Positions 42,764 to 51,389 of a stretch of DNA of 64,000 nucleotides are shown piece by piece (positions within the stretch are counted from its first letter, which is position 1; each line of letters starts with the position of its first letter). The DNA lies in NCBI GenBank assembly GCA_050949865.1, contig JBMNGN010000004.1, positions 124,001-188,000 on the forward strand, given 5' to 3'. The translations under genes were made by a program, and so were the position numbers. Under the pieces are notes generated by a model. It was not told the DNA's origin, made no database searches, and worked only from the letters and a program-made list of their open reading frames with translations. Origin of the DNA: JBMNGN01 sp050949865. GTDB lineage: Bacteria > Bacillota > Syntrophomonadia > Syntrophomonadales > Syntrophomonadaceae.

Positions 42764-42985
42764 TTCTCAACCATCTCCAGCATTGCTTCTATGCGAACCT
42801 TAAGGCTCTCCAAATCCGAATTGGAATAGTCACTTTCAATGTGCAGGTAAGGAAGCCCCTTGGACTTCACCAGTTTGCCGACTTCAAAGGCTTCAATATT
42901 ATAGGTATGACAAGCCTGCCAGGTTAAATCGATGACCTCACTGCGTAAATATCGAAGCTGACATCGAGCAGAGCAGTTATGTCTC
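42760..42985 (-). pseudogene. C-terminal stump of a second dehydratase/double-cubane-type subunit
   Basis: Minus-strand reading gives WRHNCSARCQLRYLRSEVID, then LTWQACHTYNIEAFEVGKLV and a tail SKGLPYLHIESDYSNSDLES ending TGA at 42760. This parallels the end of the 40656-41930 protein (HIETDYSEQDFEQL). In-frame stops appear upstream of about 42985 and no start exists, so only the last ~75 residues remain. Confidence 0.8.
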
Positions 42986-43171
42986 CATATTATTTACTAA
43001 GATGCGAAACCCTTACCACAGGATTGTATTTTTTGTTAGCCATGATTTTTCAAAATAATAAATTATGTATAATAACTATTAGTTATTATTTGTATTATAA
43101 CTATTTATATTGTTAATTTATCTGTAAACATTGTTTTTGTCAATGGCCAATTAATCCATACCCGACACCAT

Positions 43172-43921
43172 CTACCCGAATAAACCGGAAACAAATCCCC
43201 GGGTTTCCGGCTTGTCAGGAGAATCAAATAGCTTATTGGTTGGGGCTTTTTCTATAATCCGGCCGTCCAGTATAAAGGCAGTTTCATTCGATATCCGCCG
43301 GGCTTGAAAAAGGTTATGGGTAACAATAATAATACACAACCCTTCCGCCAGTTGGGTTAATAGATCTTCAATCAGCCCGGTGGAAGCCGGATCGAGACTG
43401 GAGCAAGGTTCGTCCAGGAGTAATACCCGGGGCTCTACCGCCAATGCCCGGGCTATGGCCAGGCGTTGCTTCTGGCCGCCGGATAGCTGGGCTGCAGGCC
43501 GCTTAAGGCGATCCTTTACTTCAGCCCACAGAGCAACCTGACGCAGGCATTTTTCTGTTATGGCTTCTAAATCGGAGCGATTTTTAACTCCATAATATCT
43601 CGGGCCGAAGAGTACATTTTCCATTATGCTTAGGGGCAAGGCTACCGGAGTCTGGTAAACCATACCTACCTGCCGGCGCAAAACCGACAGATTTCTGACT
43701 TCCTTTATTGATTCCCCCAGTACCCTTATGTCCCCTTGGCTTGTAAACCCTCTTTCCATTTCCGCAGTACGATTAATGCTGCGTAATAGGGTTGTTTTGC
43801 CACACCCTGAAGGCCCTATTATGGCAGTAATGGAGTTAGGGCCAAACCCCACGTTAATATTTTGCAAAACTGCCTTTGGACCATAAAAAGCATTAAAATC
43901 TATAAATTCAACCGCATTCAA
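43172..43921 (-). CDS. pstB: Phosphate ABC transporter ATPase PstB
   Basis: 249 residues: Walker A GPSGCGKTT, FNAFYGPKAVL opening typical of PstB, Q-loop VYQTPVALPLSIMENV, signature LSGGQKQR, Walker B VLLLDEPCSSLDP, and IIVTHNLFQARR. It drives the PstCA channel. Starts within pstA's stop (ATGA). Last gene of pstSCAB; no phoU follows. Confidence 0.94.
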   Translation of the reverse strand: MNAVEFIDFNAFYGPKAVLQNINVGFGPNSITAIIGPSGCGKTTLLRSINRTAEMERGFTSQGDIRVLGESIKEVRNLSVLRRQVGMVYQTPVALPLSIMENVLFGPRYYGVKNRSDLEAITEKCLRQVALWAEVKDRLKRPAAQLSGGQKQRLAIARALAVEPRVLLLDEPCSSLDPASTGLIEDLLTQLAEGLCIIIVTHNLFQARRISNETAFILDGRIIEKAPTNKLFDSPDKPETRGFVSGLFG

Positions 43922-44760
43922 TGTCTATTTATCCTTTCTTGTAAACTGCTCAGCGATAATGCCAGAATATTGATAAACAAAAGCAAGCTAACCAAAACTA
44001 GGGCGGTTGCATAAGCATAGCTCATGGATAAATGCTCATTAAATAATATATAGAGATGATATGGCAAAGCCATAACCGGTTCAAATAAAGCCCCTGATGA
44101 ACTGGCTATAACTGCAGCTGCAGTAACCATGATTGGGGCGGTGGCTCCGGCTGCATACCCCAAAGACAGCAATATCCCGGCAGTTATGCCTGCTGCTGCC
44201 CGGGGAAGAATAATCCTATATAGAGTATAGGATTTGGAAACCCCCAAAGAGTTGGCTACCAATCGATAATTCTCATCAACTGCCAGGAGAGCATCCCGAC
44301 TGGATATTACAATAACTGGGAAAACCATTATTGCCAGGGCTAGCCCTCCTGCTAGGAGTGATATTCCCCAACCCAGGGTGACAACCCCCAGAGCATAAAC
44401 GAACAAACCGACAATGATTGAAGGTACACCGGCCATGCTCTGCACCAGCAGATTGATCATTTCAGCCAGGCGTCCGCTGCGCCCGTATTCACTCAGATAT
44501 ATGGCAGTCAGCAAGCCTGGAACAATGGTTATGACAAAGGCCAGCAAAATAAGCCACATGGTTCCTTTTATAGCCGGGAATATTCCTCCTGCAGTACCCA
44601 AGGGAAATCCGCCGGGGCTCGCCAGAATAAACTCGCTGTTGATAAATGGCCCCCCACGCCAGATGAGGTAGGTTATTATAGCCAGTAAAATCACCAGTAT
44701 GAGAAGCCCGGATACCCAGAACCAACCCAATAGCAGCTGATCTCTGATGGCTTTTTTCAT
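43918..44760 (-). CDS. pstA: Phosphate ABC transporter permease PstA
   Basis: 280 residues with six predicted spans and the binding-protein-dependent transport motif SRDALLAVDENYRLVANSLGVSKSYT (EAA loop). GGIFPAIKGTMWLILLA and SMAGVPSIIVGL are PstA hallmarks. Six bases after pstC. Confidence 0.93.
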   Translation of the reverse strand: MKKAIRDQLLLGWFWVSGLLILVILLAIITYLIWRGGPFINSEFILASPGGFPLGTAGGIFPAIKGTMWLILLAFVITIVPGLLTAIYLSEYGRSGRLAEMINLLVQSMAGVPSIIVGLFVYALGVVTLGWGISLLAGGLALAIMVFPVIVISSRDALLAVDENYRLVANSLGVSKSYTLYRIILPRAAAGITAGILLSLGYAAGATAPIMVTAAAVIASSSGALFEPVMALPYHLYILFNEHLSMSYAYATALVLVSLLLFINILALSLSSLQERINRH

Positions 44761-44766
44761 ATTAAA

Positions 44767-45651
44767 TCACCCCTCTTTTTGCAATCGGTTCAAAAGAAGG
44801 TTTATGCCCATATTCACGGCAATGACCATTAAAACCAGGACCAATCCCGCAGCAAACAAAGCCTGATAGTGAAAGCTGCCTGGTGTGCTGCTTCCCAGCT
44901 CCAGGGCAATCAATGCCGGCAGCGGTTCACCCTTGTCAAACCATGAGCCGGGCATACGCAGTGTATTTCCGGCCAGCATAAGCACAGCCATGGTTTCTCC
45001 CATAGCCCGTCCAAAGGCCAGTACCAGTGCGCCCAACATCCCTTTTCGGGCTAAGGGAACCAGGATGCGTATTGTCAGGTACTGTCTTGAAACCCCCAGA
45101 GCAATGCCAGCATGGCGGTATTCGGATGCTACTGAACGCAGGGCAGCTTCAGAGTTGGCTACTATAAATGGTATGACCATTATTGCCAGTATTAGAGAAG
45201 CAGCAAAAAGAGATTCTCCGCTGGCCAGGTCAAATTTCACTTCAAAATATTTCACCAAAACTGCTGCCCCTAGAAAACCATAAACAACGGAGGGGATGCC
45301 GGTTAGCATATTTATAACCGGGCGTAAAATCACAGCAAGTGGCCTTGGAGCAAATTCTGCCAAAAATATAGCACACCCAAATCCCAGTGGAGCCGCAATA
45401 AGCAAAGCTCCTCCTGCAACCCACAGCGTACTGACGATCATAGAAAGGATACCGATTTCAGGCGGATTGTTTAAAGGCTTCCAGCTTGATCCGCTTATAA
45501 AATCGATTACCCCGATTTGCGACCAGATGGGCCAGCTTTCCCGACAAATAAAGATCAGCATAGCCAAAAGCAGCAGCGAAGAGACAGTTGCTGCACTAAT
45601 TATGAGGGAGCTGATTAGCTTTTCCTTTAACTCTATACCTGGATACCTCAA
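44767..45651 (-). CDS. pstC: Phosphate ABC transporter permease PstC
   Basis: 294 residues, six spans, with LSMIVSTLWVAGGALLIAAPLG, MLTGIPSVVYGFLGAAVL and the EAA loop EAALRSVASEYRHAGIALGVS plus FGRAMGETMAVLMLAGN, all diagnostic of PstC. Separated from pstS by 71 bases containing a hairpin. Confidence 0.94.
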   Translation of the reverse strand: MRYPGIELKEKLISSLIISAATVSSLLLLAMLIFICRESWPIWSQIGVIDFISGSSWKPLNNPPEIGILSMIVSTLWVAGGALLIAAPLGFGCAIFLAEFAPRPLAVILRPVINMLTGIPSVVYGFLGAAVLVKYFEVKFDLASGESLFAASLILAIMVIPFIVANSEAALRSVASEYRHAGIALGVSRQYLTIRILVPLARKGMLGALVLAFGRAMGETMAVLMLAGNTLRMPGSWFDKGEPLPALIALELGSSTPGSFHYQALFAAGLVLVLMVIAVNMGINLLLNRLQKEG

Positions 45652-45683
45652 TTGCTGTACCTTCTTTACTGACGCAAAACAAA

Positions 45684-45704
45684 CGAGCAGGTGTTACCTG
45701 CCCG
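45684..45704 (-). terminator. Intercistronic hairpin between pstS and pstC (partial terminator)
   Basis: Minus-strand stem CGGGCAGGT/ACCTGCTCG with one mismatch, followed by TTTGTTTTG. Such leaky terminators after binding-protein genes typically let pstS be made in excess over the channel. Confidence 0.55.
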
Positions 45705-45722
45705 TCACCATGTTAGAAATTG

Positions 45723-46628
45723 CTAGTTAGCAAACGGGACATAACCCAGTTCCTCTACTACTTTTAGGCCTTTCTCAGATAGCAGGTAATCTAAAAACTT
45801 CTGTTCCATATCATTCGGTTTATCTTTGCTGACCAGAAGCAAGGCCCGGCCAATTTTATAGGCTCCTGAGTTGATATTTTCCAGGGTAGGAGCGATTCCA
45901 TCAACGCTAAGGGCTGTTATTTTATCAAGATTCTGGTTAACCAACCCGCTGGACACATAACCTATGGTATCCGTATTATCCATTATCTTGCCAGCCAAAG
46001 CCCCCATAGAAGGAATCTGCAAAGCCTCATCGGATATGGGAGTGCCTTTCATAACCGCCGAATCGAAAACTTCGCTGGCCCCGCCGCCCAGATCGCGAAC
46101 AGCCACTACAATAGGACGGTCGGGTAAGGCTGAATCAAGTTCTTTCCAATTTTTAATCTTGCCTGAAAAAATAGCGACCAGCTCTTCAGTCGTCAAGTCA
46201 GGCTTTGCTTGGGCAACTGGATTTGCTGAATTAACACCAATAACTAATACATCGGAACCCAGCTGGGTAATGCTGCCGTTGGCAAACTGCTCTTTTTCTT
46301 CATCCTTTAGATTCTTGCTTACCATACCAAAGTCAAAGGTCCCATCAAGAGCTGATTTCAGGCCAAAGCCAGAACCGCCGGTTGAAACGAATATAACAAT
46401 GGGTTTTTCCGGTAAACTGGAGTCGACTTTATCCCAGGTTTTGAACTCTTCAGTAAAATTATCAGCACACTGAGCTATAATGGGTGCCAGGGTACTGGAG
46501 CCCCCGATTTTTATAGAGTAGTCCTCTGCTGGAGCCGCATTATTTTCACTACCCGATTCACAGCCAGCAAGCATAGTAAAAGCAAGCATACAACCCAGCA
46601 ATACACTTAACCATTTTCTCCTCTTCAC
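45723..46628 (-). CDS. pstS: Phosphate-binding lipoprotein PstS
   Basis: 301 residues: GTG start at 46628 (GGGAGG upstream), lipoprotein signal ending in the lipobox LAGC (Cys23), then KIGGSSTLAPIIAQCADNF and the phosphate-ligand loops STGGSGFGLKSAL and VRDLGGGASEVF of the PstS type II family. It captures phosphate at the outer face of the membrane. First gene of pstSCAB; the AT-rich 250 bases upstream probably hold the promoter, but I find no convincing Pho box. Confidence 0.93.
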   Translation of the reverse strand: MKRRKWLSVLLGCMLAFTMLAGCESGSENNAAPAEDYSIKIGGSSTLAPIIAQCADNFTEEFKTWDKVDSSLPEKPIVIFVSTGGSGFGLKSALDGTFDFGMVSKNLKDEEKEQFANGSITQLGSDVLVIGVNSANPVAQAKPDLTTEELVAIFSGKIKNWKELDSALPDRPIVVAVRDLGGGASEVFDSAVMKGTPISDEALQIPSMGALAGKIMDNTDTIGYVSSGLVNQNLDKITALSVDGIAPTLENINSGAYKIGRALLLVSKDKPNDMEQKFLDYLLSEKGLKVVEELGYVPFAN

Positions 46629-46813
46629 TATTACAGCCTCCCGTTTATGTATTTTTATACTATAATCATATATTAATATATATTACTTCTTGTTTGTTGT
46701 CTAATAACTTTTAATTATATAACAATGTGAAACTATAGGTGCAAAACCTGCTTCCAGCAGAGCTCACCCAGGGCAAGATCCACCCCACCATGTCATAACC
46801 CCTAGGAGACCGT

Positions 46814-46841
46814 TTGAGGGTGTCTGGCAACGCGGTATAAT
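46814..46841 (+). promoter_or_regulatory. Candidate promoter of the HAD gene
   Basis: TTGAGG (46814-46819), 16 bases, TATAAT (46836-46841), 36 bases before the ATG at 46878. Confidence 0.5.
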
Positions 46842-46877
46842 AATGTATTTGGAAGATAAAGAAAGGAAGTAGCAGTT

Positions 46878-47348
46878 ATGATCAGAGTATCAATTCCAGG
46901 GGAAGAAGACTTGGAACTCCATCATTTGGTTTTGGATATGAATGGCACTTTAACAACTGATGGCTTATTGCCTGATGGCGTTGCCCAATTGATTGAGCAA
47001 CTAAGGAGCAAAATCAATATTTATTTATTAACAGCCGATACCTTCGGAACCGGAGCCCAGGTAGCCCGGGAGCTGGATATCAAAATGGTTGCTGTAAGTT
47101 CTGATCATGGAACGATTGATAAAGCAAATTTCATAGCTGCCCTTAATCCAGCAAAGGCAGTAGCCGTCGGGAATGGAAATAACGATCTGGAAATGTTTAA
47201 GCAGGCTGACTTGTCTATTGCGGTTATCGGCCAGGAGGGATGTTCGGTAGCAGCATTGCTTCATGCAGATATTGCGGTAACCAATATAATTGATGCGCTG
47301 AATTTGCTCCTTCATCCATTGCGGCTTCGTGCAACACTGCGGCGATGA
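46878..47348 (+). CDS. HAD-superfamily hydrolase, soluble P-type-ATPase-like (COG4087)
   Basis: 156 residues with LVLDMNGTLTTDGLL (motif I; Asp20, but Asn22 replaces the usual second Asp), YLLTADTFG (motif II), and VAVGNGNNDLEMFKQADLSIAV (motif IV). No cap and no membrane span, resembling the isolated P-domain family. The DMNGT form is what P-type-like HADs with modified chemistry often show; phosphatase activity is uncertain. AAAGGAAG precedes the ATG. Confidence 0.85.
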   Translation: MIRVSIPGEEDLELHHLVLDMNGTLTTDGLLPDGVAQLIEQLRSKINIYLLTADTFGTGAQVARELDIKMVAVSSDHGTIDKANFIAALNPAKAVAVGNGNNDLEMFKQADLSIAVIGQEGCSVAALLHADIAVTNIIDALNLLLHPLRLRATLRR

Positions 47349-47488
47349 TAACTTGCCTTTTATCCAGGCCTGGCCCATGATACAATCTTCCCCCCACTAC
47401 GATCCGGTCAATCCGGTAATAATATTAAGAAATCAGCGAGTTAAATCTACAAAGGCGATATGAAAAAAGAAACGGAAGAGGGATCTTA

Positions 47489-48100
47489 ATGAACAGGTAT
47501 ATTGCACATCCATGGCATGGTGTACCATTGGGTCAAGAACAACCGAATGTAGTTAATGCATTTATTGAGATCACACCCAGTGATACTGTCAAATACGAAT
47601 TAGATAAAATAACAGGCATATTAAAAATCGATAGACCCCAGTTATTTTCCAATATTTGTCCGACATTATATGGAATTTTACCCCAAACTTTATGTGGCGA
47701 AAGGGTTGCCGATCACTGTAGAATAAAATTTGCCAGAAAAGAAATTGTTGGAGATAACGACCCTTTAGATATCTGTGTTTTAACCGAAAAACTGGTAACT
47801 CACGGCAACATATTACTCGAGGCTATACCCATAGGAGGATTAAAACTAATTGATAATAACGAGGCAGATGACAAGATCATTGCTGTTTTAAAAGGTGATG
47901 CGCTGTATGGGGATTGGGATAACATAGATCAATGCCCCAATAAGGTGCTGGAAAGACTGGAACATTATTTTCTGACTTATAAAAAGTCCCCTGCCAGCTT
48001 AGCTAATAAATGCGAAATCCTGGATATTTACGGAAAAGAAGAAGCAGTTAAAATAATCAGATTAGCAAATGAAGACTATATTGAACAATTTGGTAGGTGA
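47489..48100 (+). CDS. ppa: Family I inorganic pyrophosphatase
   Basis: 203 residues beginning with AHPWHGVPLG and IEITPSDTVKYELDK, with the family I signature GDNDPLDICVL (three metal-binding aspartates) and ADDKIIAVL. A slightly long variant of the soluble Mg-dependent enzyme that hydrolyses PPi. AACGGAAGAGG precedes the ATG. Followed by a strong hairpin at 48249. Confidence 0.92.
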   Translation: MNRYIAHPWHGVPLGQEQPNVVNAFIEITPSDTVKYELDKITGILKIDRPQLFSNICPTLYGILPQTLCGERVADHCRIKFARKEIVGDNDPLDICVLTEKLVTHGNILLEAIPIGGLKLIDNNEADDKIIAVLKGDALYGDWDNIDQCPNKVLERLEHYFLTYKKSPASLANKCEILDIYGKEEAVKIIRLANEDYIEQFGR

Positions 48101-48226
48101 GTACTGCAACAGGCTGTTGGAATTAGGCTGAATGCCGAATATAGAGGGATTGCCAAATTTACAATAAAGCTGTGCTATGATTATATATATAAGCATAGTT
48201 TTATAGGGGGCATTCTCACACAGTCT

Positions 48227-48245
48227 GACGTCCCCTTGCTTCCCC
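48227..48245. repeat. REP-like repeat copy (b)
   Basis: GACGTCCCCTTGCTTCCCC, the reverse complement of the GGGGAAGCAAGGGGACG core seen at 54565. Confidence 0.65.
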
Positions 48246-48248
48246 GGA

Positions 48249-48288
48249 AAGCCAAAAGGCCTTTCTTTGCAGAAAGGCCTTTTGGCTT
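48249..48288. terminator. Perfect 18-bp-arm hairpin between convergent genes
   Basis: Arm AAGCCAAAAGGCCTTTCT, loop TTGC, perfect complement. It lies between the end of ppa and the end of the truncated SDR gene and may terminate both. The remaining 48100-48482 gap shows no gene I believe. Confidence 0.75.
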
Positions 48289-48482
48289 GAACATAAATCC
48301 TGTGATAAATATATATGAATCCTGGAGAGTGGATCATATATCATGTTAAACAGAACTATAAGATCCAAAGAAACATAATCTCGTTTCAGATAACAAGCAG
48401 TTATCTTGTGCCTTTGGCACCACACAGCGATTCAGAGGTGATGCCAGGAGCTCAATTTGAGTATTCCCGAAAAGACGTTTCT

Positions 48483-48812
48483 TTATACACTAAGGAATCC
48501 ACCATCAACGACATGTTTCTCAGCACCTACTATCCCAGCATTATTAAATGCCAGATGTAGCCCGCCGTAGGTCTTTTTGGCAAATTCAACGGTAGCTTCA
48601 TTATCCTCAGGCTTGGACACATCCGCTTTAAATGCCACCGCCTTGCCCCCGGCTTTCACTATCTCAGCTGCTACCCCTTCTGCAGCCGGTAGACTTATAT
48701 CGGACACAACTACTGATCCCCCCCCGGCAGCAAGGAGTTTAGCTGTTTCGGCACCAATTCCGGAACCTCCCCCGGATACAATAGCAACTTTTCCTTCGAA
48801 CTCTTTCGACAT
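48483..48812 (-). pseudogene. Short-chain dehydrogenase (SDR) gene with a large in-frame internal deletion
   Basis: Residues 1-95 are the standard SDR N-terminus: VAIVSGGGSGIGAETAKLL (TGxxxGxG variant) and LHLAFNNAGIVG (NNAG). The very next residues, AEKHVVDGGFLSV, are the typical C-terminal end (VDGGF...). The ~140 residues between, with the Ser-Tyr-Lys catalytic centre, are missing, giving 109 residues instead of ~250. The start has AAAGGGG and a sigma-54 promoter 57 bases upstream, so the remnant may still be transcribed. Confidence 0.85.
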
Positions 48813-48868
48813 TAGATATTCCCCTTTCTACCAATAAAATATCTCGATAATATTATTACTACTTACGT

Positions 48869-48886
48869 AAGCAATATTTATGCCAA
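48869..48886 (-). promoter_or_regulatory. Sigma-54 (-24/-12) promoter
   Basis: Minus-strand TTGGCATAAATATTGCTT matches TGGCAC-N5-TTGCA: GG and GC are exactly 10 bases apart. Lies between the enhancer-binding regulator gene and the SDR remnant, reading towards the SDR. Upstream, near 49003-49019, TGTTTCAAAATAGGACA is a possible but weak activator site. Confidence 0.8.
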
Positions 48887-49022
48887 TATAGACATTTTCT
48901 ACGACAAGTGAAAAAAAGTGCATTCCAAGCTGATTGTGTAAGTTTATGGCAGGAGAGGAAATGAAAAATGTGCCACATAATGGATTATGCTCAATGTAGC
49001 ATGTCCTATTTTGAAACACTTG

Positions 49023-50993
49023 CTAACCTAATTTATGTTCTCTGAAATCATTGGCAATATTATATCTCTTCATTTTGCGGTAAACAGTATTGCGGGCAAC
49101 ACCTAGTCTTTCAGCGGTTTGTTTAATGTTTCCATTTGTCTCGCGCAGTGTGTCCATGATCAAAGTCTTTTCGTTTTGTTCAATAACAGTGATATCTGGC
49201 AATGCTTTAACACTTTCTCCGGTAAAGTGCCTGGGCAAATCATTGCATTTAATTACTGAATCCCCGCATATGTTAGCTGCCCTTTCCAAAACGTTTTCTA
49301 GTTCGCGTATATTGCCAGGCCAATCGTATTCTTTCAGTAAAACCATGGCTTGGCTATCAATGGTCAGATAGGGTTTTTTGGTTTGGTTCTTTATTCTATC
49401 CATGGTACTATTTATCAAGAGTTCAATATCTTCCTTACGGTCTCTCAGGCTAGGCATGTGGATAGTAAGAACGTTTAAGCGGTAAAAAAGATCTTGGCGG
49501 AAGGTTTTGTTTTGAACCTCCTCTTCCAAATTCTTATTGGTGGCGGCAATAATCCTGACATCAATCGGTTTGGGTTTGTTGCTGCCAATACGGATAACTA
49601 CTTTATCTTGTATGATCCGGAGTAAGGTAGCTTGGACATCCAATGGTAATTCCCCTATTTCATCAAGAAAAATAGTGCCCCCGTCCGCCAGTTCAAATTT
49701 ACCTGGATTGCCACCCTTTTTGGAACCGGTAAAAGATCCTTCTTCATAACCAAACAGTTCGCTGACTATTAACCCGCGCGGCAAAGCACCACAATTTATA
49801 ACTATGAAAGGCTTATGAAACCGGTTACTGGCATTATGAATGGACTGAGCCATGAGTTCCTTCCCTGTACCGCTTTCTCCGGTAATAAGGACGTTGGAAT
49901 TGGCCAAGGCTGCCAGCTTACCCTGACGGATTGCCTCCTGGAAAACTAATGAGCGGCCTATCATCTGTTCGAAAGTGTATCTGGCCCAGGAACCTGTCAC
50001 TTGGTTGACTAAGGCATGAATATTCTTGCTAGGAGTAAAGGTTAAAATGAAATTTTCCGGCAGACCTTTTTCGTTCCTACTAATAGCCGTAGAAACGGAG
50101 CAGGACAAATCTTTATCCTTTAACACAAAATCAATTTCCTTATTCTTAAGCATTCTTTGCTTGATAAAAATATCATCAATATCCAATCCAGAAGGGATAA
50201 ACTTGGTTATCGACTGATTTACAATCTCGTGTTTCGCCATGCCGAACATTTGCAGGGCATGTTGATTTATATCGGTAATTTTACCAGCTGGATCAACTAT
50301 TAAAACCCCATCTGTAATCAAGTTCAGCATTATTTCTTGTTTGCGAATAACTTTTTGGTTTTCGTCCGTTATTTGGTTAATTTTAATTTGTCTTTCAATG
50401 GCATTAGCCATCCCCAAAACCATGCCTAAGGTGTGAGCATGCACGTTTTGCGAAGTACCAGTAACGGTTAAACATCCCAGCATATTACCGGCCGGATCAA
50501 AAATAGGGGCTGCTGAACAATACCATATATGATTGCCCTGATAATAATGTTCCTCAGCCCATATCTGGATAGGTCTTTTTAATGCCAAGCAGGTCCCTAC
50601 TCCGTTAGTCCCCATGGTTGTCTCACTGCAGTCATTACCAAGTTCAGGTGCCGTAGTTTCCCGCATAGTTTTTTCGTCACCCAGAGCATAGATAATAATA
50701 CCTTCTGCGTCAGACAAAACTACGATACCTTGGCCATTTAGAACTTTGGAATAAAGATCTTCCAAGTAATCATGGGCAGCATTCAATAAGATTTTGTTTT
50801 TCGTCCGTCTCTTTTCTAGTTCTTCAGGTGAGCACAACTGTTTATTCTGATGTAAGGGATTTACACCATACTGCCGGCTCCGCTTCCATGAATCAAGAAT
50901 CACTTCACGGATACGATCAGTTTTCACCGGTTTATTATTCTGAAAGTCTTGCCAGCATTCTCTAATATCTTTCCTTTTTTGCTCATCAAACAC
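49023..50993 (-). CDS. Sigma-54-dependent transcriptional activator (AcoR-like, GAF-PAS-AAA-Fis)
   Basis: 656 residues from GTG 50993 (AAGGGAG upstream). Order: GAF-like sensor (about 55-190, with YALGDEKTMRE and TMGTNGVGTCLALKRPIQ), PAS domain (about 230-340), AAA+ domain with Walker A GESGTGKE, the sigma-54 contact loop GSFTGS (consensus GAFTGA), Walker B GGTIFLDEIGEL, and a Fis-type HTH (NIKQTAERLGVARNTVYRKM). Layout is that of AcoR-type regulators of acetoin or alcohol catabolism. Its likely target is the adjacent sigma-54 promoter and the SDR gene, now deleted internally. Confidence 0.95.
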   Translation of the reverse strand: MFDEQKRKDIRECWQDFQNNKPVKTDRIREVILDSWKRSRQYGVNPLHQNKQLCSPEELEKRRTKNKILLNAAHDYLEDLYSKVLNGQGIVVLSDAEGIIIYALGDEKTMRETTAPELGNDCSETTMGTNGVGTCLALKRPIQIWAEEHYYQGNHIWYCSAAPIFDPAGNMLGCLTVTGTSQNVHAHTLGMVLGMANAIERQIKINQITDENQKVIRKQEIMLNLITDGVLIVDPAGKITDINQHALQMFGMAKHEIVNQSITKFIPSGLDIDDIFIKQRMLKNKEIDFVLKDKDLSCSVSTAISRNEKGLPENFILTFTPSKNIHALVNQVTGSWARYTFEQMIGRSLVFQEAIRQGKLAALANSNVLITGESGTGKELMAQSIHNASNRFHKPFIVINCGALPRGLIVSELFGYEEGSFTGSKKGGNPGKFELADGGTIFLDEIGELPLDVQATLLRIIQDKVVIRIGSNKPKPIDVRIIAATNKNLEEEVQNKTFRQDLFYRLNVLTIHMPSLRDRKEDIELLINSTMDRIKNQTKKPYLTIDSQAMVLLKEYDWPGNIRELENVLERAANICGDSVIKCNDLPRHFTGESVKALPDITVIEQNEKTLIMDTLRETNGNIKQTAERLGVARNTVYRKMKRYNIANDFREHKLG

Positions 50994-51138
50994 AATGTCC
51001 CACTCCCTTAAAAAAATGATAGTAATGCACTCGGAAAGATTAAAGATATAAATGCACACCCCAGGTCTATCGTTTAATGTTTTCAGGGGGGTGTGCATTT
51101 TCTTTTGAGTTCACATCTTCATCAAGTGCATCGTATCA

Positions 51139-51372
51139 TTATTTATCTTTAACTTGGGATTTGATGACTTCATATCCGAGGTTAGTGATAGCTTTTTCAA
51201 TGTCTTTGATAGATATCTTATCTGCATCGAAGTCAAATTTCACTTTGCTGGAGTTAAACAAGACCTTTACGCTGTCTTTTTCCACCCCATTAAGGGACTT
51301 GGCAGCACTTTCAATCTTTTGGCTGCATGATGGGCAAGTTAAGGTTTCTAGCTGGATCGTCGCTTTTGGCAT
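51139..51372 (-). CDS. Heavy-metal-associated (HMA) domain protein
   Basis: A 77-residue ferredoxin-like HMA domain with LTCPSCSQKIESAAKSLNGVE (CxxC metal motif) and SVKVLFNSSKVKFDFD. The ATG at 51372 is spaced seven bases from AAAGGAGG. It is probably the metallochaperone or detached N-terminal domain of the P-type ATPase just upstream, which lacks its own HMA domain. Binding of Cu+, Zn2+ or another ion cannot be told from CPSC alone. Confidence 0.9.
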   Translation of the reverse strand: MPKATIQLETLTCPSCSQKIESAAKSLNGVEKDSVKVLFNSSKVKFDFDADKISIKDIEKAITNLGYEVIKSQVKDK

Positions 51373-51389
51373 TTTCATCCCTCCTTTAT

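Noticed and set aside
48315..48560. Plus-strand frame of 81 codons after the ppa hairpin
   Set aside because: It runs antisense through the SDR remnant start region, has no convincing ribosome site and no recognisable motif.
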